Below the pieces are notes generated by a model. That model did no database searches, was not told the DNA's origin, and saw nothing but the letters and a program-made list of their open reading frames with translations. From assembly GCA_947176235.1 (NCBI GenBank), contig CAMWPM010000022.1, positions 1 through 34,509 on the forward strand: a stretch of DNA of 34,509 nt, in the 5' to 3' direction. A program made the translations under genes and the position numbers. Below are positions 1 through 6,993 of this stretch, piece after piece. Each line of letters begins with the position of its first letter. Position 1 is the stretch's first letter. The DNA comes from an uncultured Bacteroidales bacterium (GTDB lineage Bacteria; Bacteroidota; Bacteroidia; Bacteroidales; Muribaculaceae).

Positions 1-41
1 GGAGAAATGTCATTTATGACCGGAATCAACCGTGTCGGCTA

Positions 42-920
42 TCAGTTGGCTGGAGCCGTGCCGGATCCGCCGTTGCCATTGTTGTTCTGGGGAATTACCC
101 AGGGATTAAGCGTGGCGTTGACGGTCCAGAACTGCTCGGAGCATACGAAGCGGCACGAGGCAGGTCCTGAGAACTGAGCGTTGAAGTCAAATTCCTTCAT
201 CACGTAATTGGGATAAGGCGTAGCACCGATCTTGGGGATAGCGTCAGTGGCGTGAATCGAGAATGAATTGTTGTTGATCACCAGAGGCAGATCGGAGAGC
301 GAGATGTTCTGCGGAGGCATCTTCTCCATGAACTGTGCGTTGGCGATATAAATGGCAGCCTTCATCGACGAAGGGTTGAGTGACACGCCATAGACCGGCT
401 CCTCCGTGGTGAATGCAGGGTTGGAAGCCTGCGACACGGTGCGTCCGTAGAAGAAGATGTTGCTCTGCACGAAGCTTACGTTGTAGTTCTTGTAGGTGAA
501 CGAAAGGCGCGTCCAGGTGTAAGGCTCCTGCGACATCGGGTAAGCTATCTCAAGGTCAAAGTTCTCAAGCGTCACGCCATTCTCGGTGATTAGCTGACCC
601 GACTTGAGGGTAACGCCGCCGATACTCGAGATCTTGAACTCGGTCTCTGGGATAGTGAAGGTTACCGACTCACCGCCGATCACCCAGTTCTCGGCACGCA
701 TTGACACTGCCATGCTGCTGTTCTTCAGGTGGATCACAAATTCCGTGGTAGCACCGTTGGAGTTGACGGCGTTGCCCGTCGAGCGGTCAACCACATGGAG
801 GAAATAGCGGTCGCCCGCATAGCGGAGAGTGTTTTTCGAGCCGGAATTACTGGTGTCCATACACGATGTGAACACCATCGATACTGCCACGGCAAGAAAG
901 AGGATGATTTTTTTTGTCAT
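42..920 (-). CDS. Secreted lipoprotein of unknown function with duplicated beta-rich domain
   Basis: This is a 292-residue protein with a lysine-containing N-terminus, a hydrophobic stretch and a cysteine at residue 20 in the context VFTSC. That reads as a lipoprotein signal, so the mature protein is probably anchored to the outer membrane. The rest is rich in beta-prone segments. Two halves look related: a segment starting SSMAVSMRAENW near residue 68 and one starting SSMKAAIYIANAQF near residue 184 share spacing and pattern, which suggests an internal duplication. The C-terminus is a short Asn/Gly-rich tail. It lies 66 bases downstream of the TonB-dependent receptor on the same strand, so co-transcription is likely and it may be an accessory ligand-binding protein for that receptor. 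It resembles Bacteroidales lipoprotein families such as DUF4840 from memory, but I cannot verify this. Its function is unknown. Confidence 0.8.
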   Translation of the reverse strand: MTKKIILFLAVAVSMVFTSCMDTSNSGSKNTLRYAGDRYFLHVVDRSTGNAVNSNGATTEFVIHLKNSSMAVSMRAENWVIGGESVTFTIPETEFKISSIGGVTLKSGQLITENGVTLENFDLEIAYPMSQEPYTWTRLSFTYKNYNVSFVQSNIFFYGRTVSQASNPAFTTEEPVYGVSLNPSSMKAAIYIANAQFMEKMPPQNISLSDLPLVINNNSFSIHATDAIPKIGATPYPNYVMKEFDFNAQFSGPASCRFVCSEQFWTVNATLNPWVIPQNNNGNGGSGTAPAN

Positions 921-986
921 GATTGTAATAGTAATTGAGATTATTTTATTTTCAAAATATTATAGTTTTATCGTATAGTTTGACTG

Positions 987-3245
987 TCAGAATGTGCATC
1001 TCAGCGTTGCACCCCAGCGCGCCGGACGCGCCCGCTGCACGAAGTGATTCCCGATCGACACGAAGTAGAACGTGGCGTAGCGCGTGGACGTGACATTCTC
1101 CCCCCAGAGTGTCAGGGTGAACTGACGGCGGGAGAGACTCACCGAAGCGTCGGCAGTGGCATAGAATGGCTGCCTGTAGAGGTTCGCGTCGTCCCAGTAG
1201 ATGTTGCCCACACCGCGACAGGCTGCCGTCACGTCAACATGGTCGATTATCGACGAGCGTAACGGACGGCTGTAGTCGAGCGACACGAAAAGCGTGTTGG
1301 CAGGTGCGTAAGGTATGCGCTTCCCATGAAACGATTCATTGCCCTGGATATAGGTCACAAACCGCGCGTCAGCCAGTCCGTAAGCCACCCGCGCCCGCAG
1401 AGGATCTGCTATCCGGTAGGATGCTGATGCTTCCACGCCGAATGAGCGGGAGCGCCCGGCATTAGTCATTATACGCCCTGTGGTCACGCCCGAGGGAAAC
1501 GTGGTGAGTTGCTGGTCACGGCAATCGATGTAGAAAGCCGTCAACGAAGCCTCACCCCGTGCGTCAGGCATTACGTAGCGGGCGCCGAGTTCCACATTCC
1601 AGCTTTTTTCCGGCTTGTAGCTAATTATGTCGTCGACACTATAAGCTATCGACATGCCCAGCTCCCCGCGCAGTCTCTGCTGCATCACGTCGCTGAACAT
1701 CTGCGTGTTATATCCTCCTGCCTTGTAGCCTTTCGACAGATTGACCCAGGCGTTGAACGGCGTAGCCGCCGGCGAATACATCACAGCCAGTCGCGGCAGG
1801 AGCTCCACGAAGGTTGACTTCAGGCGGTCGGCATCGTCAATCGCCACGGTCTGACGATTGTAGACGGTGGCGGGATCCGTCGTGGCATCGTACGTGGTGT
1901 ACGACGTATTGGCAGTGCTGTGATAATCGAGCACGACATGCTCTATGTCGAGCCGAAGTCCCGCCTCTATACGGAAGTCACCCAACGTGAAGTCGCTCTG
2001 ATGGTAGAAGGCACCTCCGTAGTTCGACTGATCGAAGCGGCTGTCGAGCACAAACGACCGGTCGTCCCAGCGTATGGGATAGTAAGGATTTGCTTGATTT
2101 CGATGACTTTCGATAAGCTGCTGAATCCCGTAATCCTTGAATGTCACCGGCGCCCACATGTCAGTGGAGCGGTAGAATCCGAAAAGTCCGGTCATGCCTT
2201 TCCACGCCCCGCGCCTCATCCTTGCGATCAGATCCTCCGTCAGCGCCCACTCCGTACGTTTCTGTGTCAGCGTGAAATAATCCTCCGGGCGGAAATCCTG
2301 GTCAAGCGTCATATTGTCGTCGATCCACTGCATCGAAGTCACCGACGAGAGCGTCAGCGATCCCAGCCGGGCATTGACCGTCAGACCGTCCATTACCGAC
2401 GTGCGGCGGTAGAAGCAGGTGTCATTGTGCGCGATGTCGCCCAGTTCGACCGACTCGTAGGGGTAGCCCCCCTGACGCGAAATCGTGAGCGAAGCCATGT
2501 TTTCGGCTGTCACTGTCGGCGAGACGACCCACGACGTCTTCCAGCGCAACATTCCGCTGTCACTTCCGTCGATAAGCCTGCCCGTGAATGCGTTGCGGTA
2601 GAAGCCGTCGGTGTGGGAGTAGTAGCCGGAAAGCGACATTCCCAGCTTCTCCGGCAGAAGCATACCGTAGGCTGAGGCTGAAGCCCGCACCGTGCCGCCG
2701 TTCGCTCCCTCTGCCATGAGTCTGACACCCTGAAAGCGCAGCGGCGAAAGCGTCGAGATGTTGATCACGCCAGCCATGGCATTGCGGCCGTAAAGAGTGC
2801 TCTGCGCCCCGCGTATCACCTCGATATTTTCGATGTCCACGAGGTCGAAGTCGTAATTATCCTTGTTCAGGACAGGCACATTGTCAACGTTTAGCCCCAC
2901 GACGGGCTGGTCGATGCGGGCACCCATGCCGCGGACATAGATCGACGACGTCATGCGCGACCCATAGTCGGGAATATAGAAGTTGGGCGCGATTTCACTC
3001 ACTTGTTTCATCCCGACGATGTTGAGCCGGCGAAGCTGCGAGGGAGTCACAACCGAAGCCGCCACGGGGCGGTCGAGGATATTGCTCCCGCTCTTGATCG
3101 CCGCCACCGAAAGCTCGGCAAGCTCAACGATTGTGTCAGCATCGGCGGCATGGTCGGCATGATGTATCTCCCCGAATCCCATCGAGAGGGATTTGAGCGG
3201 CATCATTGCCGACAGAAGCAGCAGGAACGGGCATCGCAGGCGCAT
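987..3245 (-). CDS. TonB-dependent outer-membrane receptor
   Basis: This 752-residue protein is a TonB-dependent receptor, a 22-stranded outer-membrane barrel that imports a ligand using TonB-ExbBD energy. A signal peptide occupies roughly residues 1-22. A short His/Asp-rich linker and a plausible TonB box (around VELAELSV, residues 40-47) follow. The plug domain covers about 55-165 and includes the typical IEVIRGAQSTLYGRNAMAGVI segment (141-161). The barrel fills the remainder and ends with a C-terminal Phe, as expected for BAM-dependent insertion. It lacks the N-terminal carboxypeptidase-like domain of SusC proteins and no SusD gene is adjacent, so it belongs with the siderophore/cobalamin/metal-type receptors rather than the SusCD glycan importers. 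The substrate cannot be assigned. The lipoprotein gene follows 66 bases downstream. A -7 promoter element lies 134 bases upstream. Confidence 0.93.
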   Translation of the reverse strand: MRLRCPFLLLLSAMMPLKSLSMGFGEIHHADHAADADTIVELAELSVAAIKSGSNILDRPVAASVVTPSQLRRLNIVGMKQVSEIAPNFYIPDYGSRMTSSIYVRGMGARIDQPVVGLNVDNVPVLNKDNYDFDLVDIENIEVIRGAQSTLYGRNAMAGVINISTLSPLRFQGVRLMAEGANGGTVRASASAYGMLLPEKLGMSLSGYYSHTDGFYRNAFTGRLIDGSDSGMLRWKTSWVVSPTVTAENMASLTISRQGGYPYESVELGDIAHNDTCFYRRTSVMDGLTVNARLGSLTLSSVTSMQWIDDNMTLDQDFRPEDYFTLTQKRTEWALTEDLIARMRRGAWKGMTGLFGFYRSTDMWAPVTFKDYGIQQLIESHRNQANPYYPIRWDDRSFVLDSRFDQSNYGGAFYHQSDFTLGDFRIEAGLRLDIEHVVLDYHSTANTSYTTYDATTDPATVYNRQTVAIDDADRLKSTFVELLPRLAVMYSPAATPFNAWVNLSKGYKAGGYNTQMFSDVMQQRLRGELGMSIAYSVDDIISYKPEKSWNVELGARYVMPDARGEASLTAFYIDCRDQQLTTFPSGVTTGRIMTNAGRSRSFGVEASASYRIADPLRARVAYGLADARFVTYIQGNESFHGKRIPYAPANTLFVSLDYSRPLRSSIIDHVDVTAACRGVGNIYWDDANLYRQPFYATADASVSLSRRQFTLTLWGENVTSTRYATFYFVSIGNHFVQRARPARWGATLRCTF

Positions 3246-3378
3246 TGCAGTCGATTGAAATGGTTGATCTTAATTTGTTCCGGCACGCTCCGTGCGCGGA
3301 TGCGTCCGGACGGCGTGCCGACACGTCTGTCCTCCGTCACGCCTTTGGCTGAAACATCGGTGCATACGTATCAAGATA

Positions 3379-3386
3379 CAAAGGTA
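3379..3386 (-). promoter_or_regulatory. Bacteroidetes -7 element for the TonB receptor
   Basis: The minus strand reads TACCTTTG, an exact match to the Bacteroidetes -7 consensus TAnnTTTG. No clear TTTG element is found at the expected -33 position. Transcription would start near 3372 and leave a leader of about 127 bases. An inverted repeat GTATC-AA-GATAC (3368-3379) overlaps the start region and could be an operator. Confidence 0.5.
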
Positions 3387-3629
3387 AATAAAAGAAATGA
3401 ATTTCTATCTGTTTTATGCCACATTCCATCTACCGTACTCCTCATTTTATTGATTATTAATACCTGTTGCACATTATTATATTAAATCACGTGAAATCGT
3501 CATGCCTGCCCACACCCCTCTACCCTCCCCTGATCCGGCATCATCACTTCATTTTCCATCCCCTGTTGTTATACGTCGGAAGCTCTCTGAAAAAATTTTG
3601 AGCGAAAATGAATTTTTTCTCAAAAAAAA

Positions 3630-3660
3630 TTTGGTATTTCAAAAAAGTGACGTACCTTTG
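3630..3660 (+). promoter_or_regulatory. Bacteroidetes promoter of the ABC/GntR operon
   Basis: A TTTG element at 3630-3633 and TACCTTTG at 3653-3660 are separated by 19 bases, matching the Bacteroidetes sigma-ABfr consensus at both elements and in spacing. Transcription should start near 3667, inside the palindrome described next, about 60 bases before the ATPase start codon. Confidence 0.75.
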
Positions 3661-3661
3661 C

Positions 3662-3699
3662 GGTGTACTATTACACTAATACACCATCACACTAATACA
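3662..3699 (+). promoter_or_regulatory. Candidate GntR operator: palindrome plus direct repeat
   Basis: GGTGTA (3662-3667) and TACACC (3680-3685) form perfect 6-base arms 12 bases apart. The ten-base unit CACTAATACA occurs at 3674-3683 and again at 3690-3699. The palindrome begins one base after the -7 element and covers the predicted transcription start, so bound protein would block initiation. Long-spaced palindromes of this kind are known for YtrA-subfamily GntR repressors. The operon encodes one at 5423-5785, so autoregulation is the natural inference. Confidence 0.6.
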
Positions 3700-3729
3700 A
3701 ATCACAAGAATCAATCATAACTTTTCACT

Positions 3730-4587
3730 ATGATCAAAGTCAACAATCTCACCTTCGGTTACCGGCGCAAGGCAACTCCCGTCATCGACGACGTGACCCT
3801 TGAGTTCCCCGCCGGAAAGATCTACGGCCTGCTCGGCAAGAACGGTGTAGGCAAGTCCACTCTCCTCTATCTTATCGCCGGACTTCTCACTCCCGGAGAA
3901 GGCAACGTGGAGATTGACGGCACGGTGACTCGCCGTCGCCTCCCCTCCACTCTCTCCGACATCGTCATTGTTCCCGAAGAAGTGGAGATCCCCGGCATGT
4001 CGCTCCTCCGATACGCTTCCATCAACTCCCCGTTCTACCCCCGCTTCTCCATGCCTCTGATGCTGGAACTCGCTTCCACTTTCGACATCGACCCCTCCAC
4101 TTCCCTCGGATTCATGTCCATGGGACAGCGCAAGAAAGCCTACATCTGCTTCGCTCTCGCATGCAACTCCCGCGTGCTCCTTATGGATGAGCCCACCAAC
4201 GGTCTCGACATCCCCGGAAAGGCTGCCTTCCGTCGTGCTGTGGCAGCAGCCATGGCCGACGACCGTACCATCATCATCTCCACTCATCAGATCCACGACA
4301 TCGAGAACCTCATCGACCACGTGATCATCATGCGCAAGAATGAGATCTCGCTCAACTCCTCGATCGAGTCCATCGCCTCGCGCCTGATCTTCACCGTCAC
4401 CCCCGACCTCTCCACCCTCCCCGTCGCTCCTCTCTACAGCCAGCCCGCTCCCGGTGGATATTCCGTAGTCCTCCCCAACGACGGTCTCACCGACGAGAGC
4501 CGCGTCGACATGGAGCTTCTCTTCTCTCTCATCGACACCAATCCCTCAATAATCAATATTCTCAACGACTACAGCAATGAAAAATAA
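3730..4587 (+). CDS. ABC transporter ATP-binding protein (YtrB-like)
   Basis: This 285-residue protein is the nucleotide-binding subunit of an ABC exporter. Walker A is GKNGVGKST at residues 36-44, Walker B is VLLMDEP at 149-155 followed by the D-loop GLD at 158-160, and the switch His is H186 in STHQ. The signature motif is divergent, SMGQRKK at 130-136 instead of LSGGQ, as often seen in YtrB-type ATPases. The C-terminal ~70 residues lie beyond the ATPase core. The start follows the promoter closely. The stop overlaps the start of the permease gene by 11 bases, which supports translational coupling. With the GntR gene downstream, the set resembles the YtrA/YtrB systems of Gram-positive bacteria that respond to envelope stress. 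The substrate is unknown. Confidence 0.92.
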   Translation: MIKVNNLTFGYRRKATPVIDDVTLEFPAGKIYGLLGKNGVGKSTLLYLIAGLLTPGEGNVEIDGTVTRRRLPSTLSDIVIVPEEVEIPGMSLLRYASINSPFYPRFSMPLMLELASTFDIDPSTSLGFMSMGQRKKAYICFALACNSRVLLMDEPTNGLDIPGKAAFRRAVAAAMADDRTIIISTHQIHDIENLIDHVIIMRKNEISLNSSIESIASRLIFTVTPDLSTLPVAPLYSQPAPGGYSVVLPNDGLTDESRVDMELLFSLIDTNPSIINILNDYSNEK

Positions 4588-5386
4588 TACTTTCGACCTC
4601 TCACGTCTCGGCGTACTCCTGCGCCACGATCTCACGGTCACCTCCCGCACCAATCTTCAGTATGCTCTCTTCATGGCTATTCTTGCCATAGTGACCGGAT
4701 GTATTTGCGCCATCACAGGATCAGGACCGTTCTCTTCGGGCGATTCCGACCCTTCTGCCGCCAATTTCACCACGGCATGGCTCTACATCGGCGGCGTATT
4801 CGCCTGCATCAGCGCTTCGCTCACCTTCTCCCACATGTCCAAACCTACCGAACGCCTCTCGATGCTCATGCTCCCCGCCTCCAACCTTGAGAAATTCATC
4901 TCGCGGTTCATCATCTACAACGTTGGAGTGATCATACTCGTCGGAATCACATATCTCATCGGCGACCTTGCGCGTATCGCCACACTCTTCTTCACCGACG
5001 TCCCCATGTCGCGCGTCATCGCTTTCGGCTACCATCCCCTCTCCGCTCTTGAGCGCTATCAGTTCCTCTCCTATCTCCAGTACCCCGCCTACTTCATTCT
5101 CGGAAGCATATTCTTCCCCCGTCTTGCATTCATCAAGACCGTCGGCTTGATCTTCCTCGTGTCCATCTCCTCCGGATTAATGACGATCTTCTACATGTTC
5201 CGTCGCATCAAGGAAGGGATCATTCTCACCCCCAGCGACAACATCGTGCAGGATCCCAACGAGATTATCCAAATGATTTTTGAAAAGATGTGGATATTCG
5301 GAGTGGAAAATGCTCTCTTCATCGTCCTGCTCATCATTCTGGCTTACTATCGCCTGAAGCAGACTGAAATCATCAACCGCTGGTAA
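4577..5386 (+). CDS. ABC transporter permease, six-TM type
   Basis: This 269-residue membrane protein has about six hydrophobic helices. The clearest are near residues 28-47, 68-88, 112-132, 168-180, 185-207 and 240-258. A polar, Ser/Asp-rich loop lies after the first helix. It should pair with the ATPase encoded immediately upstream, with which it overlaps by 11 bases, to form the transport channel in the inner membrane. I do not recognise a named permease family beyond a general ABC-2-like topology. The GntR gene begins 36 bases downstream. The substrate cannot be inferred. Family assignment is inferred mostly from position and topology. Confidence 0.82.
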   Translation: MKNNTFDLSRLGVLLRHDLTVTSRTNLQYALFMAILAIVTGCICAITGSGPFSSGDSDPSAANFTTAWLYIGGVFACISASLTFSHMSKPTERLSMLMLPASNLEKFISRFIIYNVGVIILVGITYLIGDLARIATLFFTDVPMSRVIAFGYHPLSALERYQFLSYLQYPAYFILGSIFFPRLAFIKTVGLIFLVSISSGLMTIFYMFRRIKEGIILTPSDNIVQDPNEIIQMIFEKMWIFGVENALFIVLLIILAYYRLKQTEIINRW

Positions 5387-5422
5387 TCCTCTTCCCACAC
5401 ACTTTCCCAATTACATTATTAT

Positions 5423-5785
5423 ATGCCATTCAACGAAACACGCCCCATATATCAGCAGATAGCCGACCGTCTCGCCGACGAGGTGATGCGCGGAGTCTAT
5501 CACGAAGGCGAACGCATTCCTTCCGTACGCGAGTACGCCGCCCTGCTCGGAGTCAATCCCAACACCGTGGTGCGAGCCTACGACTATCTGCAGATCCGCG
5601 ATATAATCTTCAACAAGCGAGGTCTCGGCTACTTCGTGGCTGACGGTGCCGTCGACGCTATCGCCCGCATGTCACTCGCAACATTCCGCGATGAAGAACT
5701 GCCACGCATCGTCGAACGCATCAGCGCCCTCGGCATCTCGCCCCAGCAGCTTCTCGATATGATCAAGAATTACTCACACTCCTAA
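5423..5785 (+). CDS. GntR-family repressor, YtrA subfamily
   Basis: This 120-residue regulator has the GntR winged-helix domain over about residues 8-75. It includes the IYQQIADRLADEV start, the recognition-helix region PSVREYAALLGVNPNTVVRAYDYL and the wing GLGYFVADGA. The C-terminal part is only ~40 residues and helical, which is the hallmark of the YtrA subfamily: a short dimerisation tail with no ligand-binding FCD or UTRA domain. Such proteins usually repress the operon they sit in, which encodes an ABC transporter. Here the operon has a promoter-overlapping palindrome at 3662-3685. The gene is 36 bases after the permease and 11 bases before a putative micro-ORF. Confidence 0.93.
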   Translation: MPFNETRPIYQQIADRLADEVMRGVYHEGERIPSVREYAALLGVNPNTVVRAYDYLQIRDIIFNKRGLGYFVADGAVDAIARMSLATFRDEELPRIVERISALGISPQQLLDMIKNYSHS

Positions 5786-5796
5786 TCTCTCCGGTC

Positions 5797-5874
5797 ATGC
5801 TGTTAATCACCTCGGGTGCGCTTGCCGCATTATTCTCCGTCCTGTTCATAGTCCTGCTCATATTAGCGGCATGA
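5797..5874 (+). CDS. Putative 25-residue hydrophobic micro-protein
   Basis: An ATG eleven bases after the GntR stop opens a 25-codon frame ending in TGA. The peptide is almost entirely hydrophobic: a short MLLITSG start, then Leu/Ala/Val/Ile/Phe residues to the end, with no charged residue. This is what a single-span membrane micro-protein would look like. It lies inside the operon with only small gaps to the GntR gene and to the next gene 70 bases downstream. No homologue is recognised. A chance open frame in a spacer is possible, so confidence is moderate at best. Confidence 0.4.
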   Translation: MLLITSGALAALFSVLFIVLLILAA

Positions 5875-5944
5875 ACATCACTGAAGGCACGCAATCTCCA
5901 ACCCCTTATTTTCAAATTACAAAATCAATTCAATTTCCAACGAT

Positions 5945-6280
5945 ATGAAAACAGGATTTAAGACGTCAAGCCTCCTCTTCTGGCTTATGTGGATCTTTAT
6001 CACCCTATGCTCGATCTTTCTGACACGCTACATTATAGCCACCGTCTTCACCGAGACGCATATCAACTCCATCGACGAGATGACCACCTATACAGTCCCT
6101 GCCGGTCCAGCCAAGATGGAGATAAACATCGACTCCGGCGATGAGGTAGTTGCTGACCCCGACACCGTTTCGGTCATGGTCACTGTGGAAGAAACGGAAG
6201 CCGACTCCATCACCGTCAACGGCATCAAGGTGAAAGCCTATAAGTCAGAAAAAAAGTATGAAAGAGTGAACGAGGATTAA
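5945..6280 (+). CDS. Small bitopic membrane protein of unknown function
   Basis: This 111-residue protein has one strong transmembrane helix at about residues 10-36 (Trp/Phe/Ile-rich). A polar domain of ~70 residues follows, rich in Asp, Glu, Thr and Val, with a beta-like pattern around VSVMVTVEETEADSITVNGIKV. The N-terminus is short and positively charged, so the soluble part probably faces the periplasm. It is the last gene of the ABC/GntR operon. The convergent folB stop codon is 11 bases away. No family is recognised. A role as an accessory or sensor subunit of the transporter is conceivable from location only. Confidence 0.72.
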   Translation: MKTGFKTSSLLFWLMWIFITLCSIFLTRYIIATVFTETHINSIDEMTTYTVPAGPAKMEINIDSGDEVVADPDTVSVMVTVEETEADSITVNGIKVKAYKSEKKYERVNED

Positions 6281-6290
6281 TTCCCCCACT

Positions 6291-6647
6291 TCACCATTGA
6301 ATCTCCACCGACACTCCATTTAGTTCTACCGCCGGGATTGGAGGCGACACCTTAGTCACCTTCACCCGGCATTCTTTTATTTGCGGGAAACGCTTGCTGA
6401 GACTCTCACGGATCTGCCACGCCACATGCTCAAGAAGAGCCGACGGTTGCTCCATCACTCTTCTCACTTCTTCCACTATTTCAGCATAATTTATCGCCGC
6501 AGCTATATCATCAGTTTCCGCCGCTTCAGTTGCATCGTAAGTCAATGTCACAGTCACTTCAAAGTCATTGCCGACCTTGCGCTCCTGTGCCATCACTCCG
6601 TGGTGTGCGAAGAATCGCAGTCTGTCAAGGGTAATCGTCGCATTCAT
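6291..6647 (-). CDS. folB: Dihydroneopterin aldolase
   Basis: FolB converts 7,8-dihydroneopterin to 6-hydroxymethyl-dihydropterin plus glycolaldehyde in folate synthesis. The 118-residue frame starts MNATITLDRLRFFAHHGV. The FFAHHGV segment (about residues 12-18) with the following QERKVGNDFEV is the family signature. The conserved ALLEHVAWQI region supplies the E-H-V stretch, and KVTKVSPPIPA near the C-terminus is the typical strand-plus-PP element. The frame is open 32 codons further upstream, to 6743, but that part carries no family similarity and crosses a C8 tract. The start at 6647 is therefore preferred and gives the usual family length. It is a stand-alone gene, convergent with the ABC operon, and its folate product feeds the same pool that FtcD uses. 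Confidence 0.93.
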   Translation of the reverse strand: MNATITLDRLRFFAHHGVMAQERKVGNDFEVTVTLTYDATEAAETDDIAAAINYAEIVEEVRRVMEQPSALLEHVAWQIRESLSKRFPQIKECRVKVTKVSPPIPAVELNGVSVEIQW

Positions 6648-6671
6648 CTGATTCTGCTTTTTATTGTCCAA

Positions 6672-6679
6672 GGGGGGGG
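6672..6679. repeat. G8/C8 homopolymer tract upstream of folB
   Basis: Eight consecutive G residues on the plus strand (C8 on the folB sense strand) lie 25 bases upstream of the chosen folB start. Such a tract can slip during replication. Here it would alter leader length, or the reading frame of an N-terminally extended folB if that were used. Confidence 0.5.
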
Positions 6680-6731
6680 AAAAATGTCTACCGAAACAGG
6701 TCCGGGTGAACCTGTTATCAATTGCAAAATT

Positions 6732-6759
6732 GATCATTCCCAAGCATCAGGGAATGATC
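6732..6759 (-). other. Perfect 10-bp hairpin in the folB leader
   Basis: GATCATTCCC (6732-6741) and GGGAATGATC (6750-6759) form a perfect inverted repeat around an 8-base loop. No T-tract long enough for a good terminator follows on the minus strand. It may be a leader stem or a protein-binding palindrome. Confidence 0.5.
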
Positions 6760-6767
6760 GACAACCT

Positions 6768-6804
6768 ATAAAAAAAGAAAATTGGATATCTCTCGACATC
6801 CAAT
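6768..6804 (-). terminator. Rho-independent-type terminator on the minus strand
   Basis: On the minus strand, ATTGGAT (6804-6798) pairs with ATCCAAT (6787-6781) around a 10-base loop, and is followed directly by a tract of mostly T (TTTTCTTTTTTTA). The stem is only 7 bp and AT-containing, so termination may be partial. Confidence 0.55.
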
Positions 6805-6838
6805 CCTTGTTAACCTTAAATCTAATACCATGAAAAAC
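6768..6838 (-). ncRNA. Candidate small RNA or folB leader/attenuator
   Basis: From the promoter at 6845-6875 a minus-strand transcript would start near 6838 and run about 70 bases. It ends in a stem (6798-6804 paired with 6781-6787) followed by a T-rich tract. An ATG at 6831-6829 opens a 21-codon frame ending in TAG at 6766, so a leader peptide is also possible. Transcripts reading past the stem would reach folB. No other -7 element was found upstream of folB, which favours an attenuated leader. The same layout equally fits a discrete small RNA. No Rfam family is claimed. Confidence 0.45.
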
Positions 6839-6844
6839 ACATTG

Positions 6845-6875
6845 CAAAGGTATAGCCTTTTTTCATTCCTGCAAT
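6845..6875 (-). promoter_or_regulatory. Bacteroidetes promoter for the small RNA / folB leader
   Basis: The minus strand has TACCTTTG at 6852-6845, a perfect -7 match. ATTG lies at 6875-6872, 19 bases or so upstream, as a near match to the -33 TTTG. It sits between the RND operon end and folB. Confidence 0.6.
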
Positions 6876-6957
6876 AGGTTTTCATAAAAAAGTTTTTAGT
6901 TTTAACATATTTTCAAACTCACTGAGTGGATTTTAAACCTTTTCAAGCATTTTTGTC

Positions 6958-6993
6958 ACTCTTGCACCCGATTTGGTGGCAATTTGCAAGAGT
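6958..6993 (-). other. Hairpin immediately downstream of the RND operon
   Basis: ACTCTTGCA (6958-6966) and TGCAAGAGT (6985-6993) are perfect 9-base arms around an 18-base loop, starting 15 bases after the outer-membrane channel stop. There is no T-tract after it on the minus strand, so it may protect the mRNA 3' end rather than terminate by itself. Confidence 0.5.

Larger units (their letters stand above)
3246..3729. other. Divergent intergenic region between TonB receptor and ABC operon
   Basis: This 484-base AT-rich stretch separates two divergent transcription units. It contains the minus-strand -7 element for the receptor (3379-3386), the plus-strand promoter for the ABC operon (3630-3660) and a palindrome with a direct repeat just downstream (3662-3699). 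I see no coding sequence with protein-like character in it. Confidence 0.7.

Noticed and set aside
1920-2675. A 251-codon plus-strand open frame opposite the TonB receptor
   Set aside because: It is antisense to a receptor with clear family motifs, and its Arg/His/Val-rich translation has no domain character. Long antisense frames are expected in GC-rich genes.
3715-4320. A 201-codon minus-strand open frame opposite the ABC ATPase
   Set aside because: Its Gly/Asp/Glu/His-rich composition is the mirror of the codon use in the ATPase gene, which has all ABC motifs.
6648-6743. A 32-codon N-terminal extension of folB
   Set aside because: The FolB family begins at the Met at 6647. The extra residues match no FolB and cross the C8 tract.
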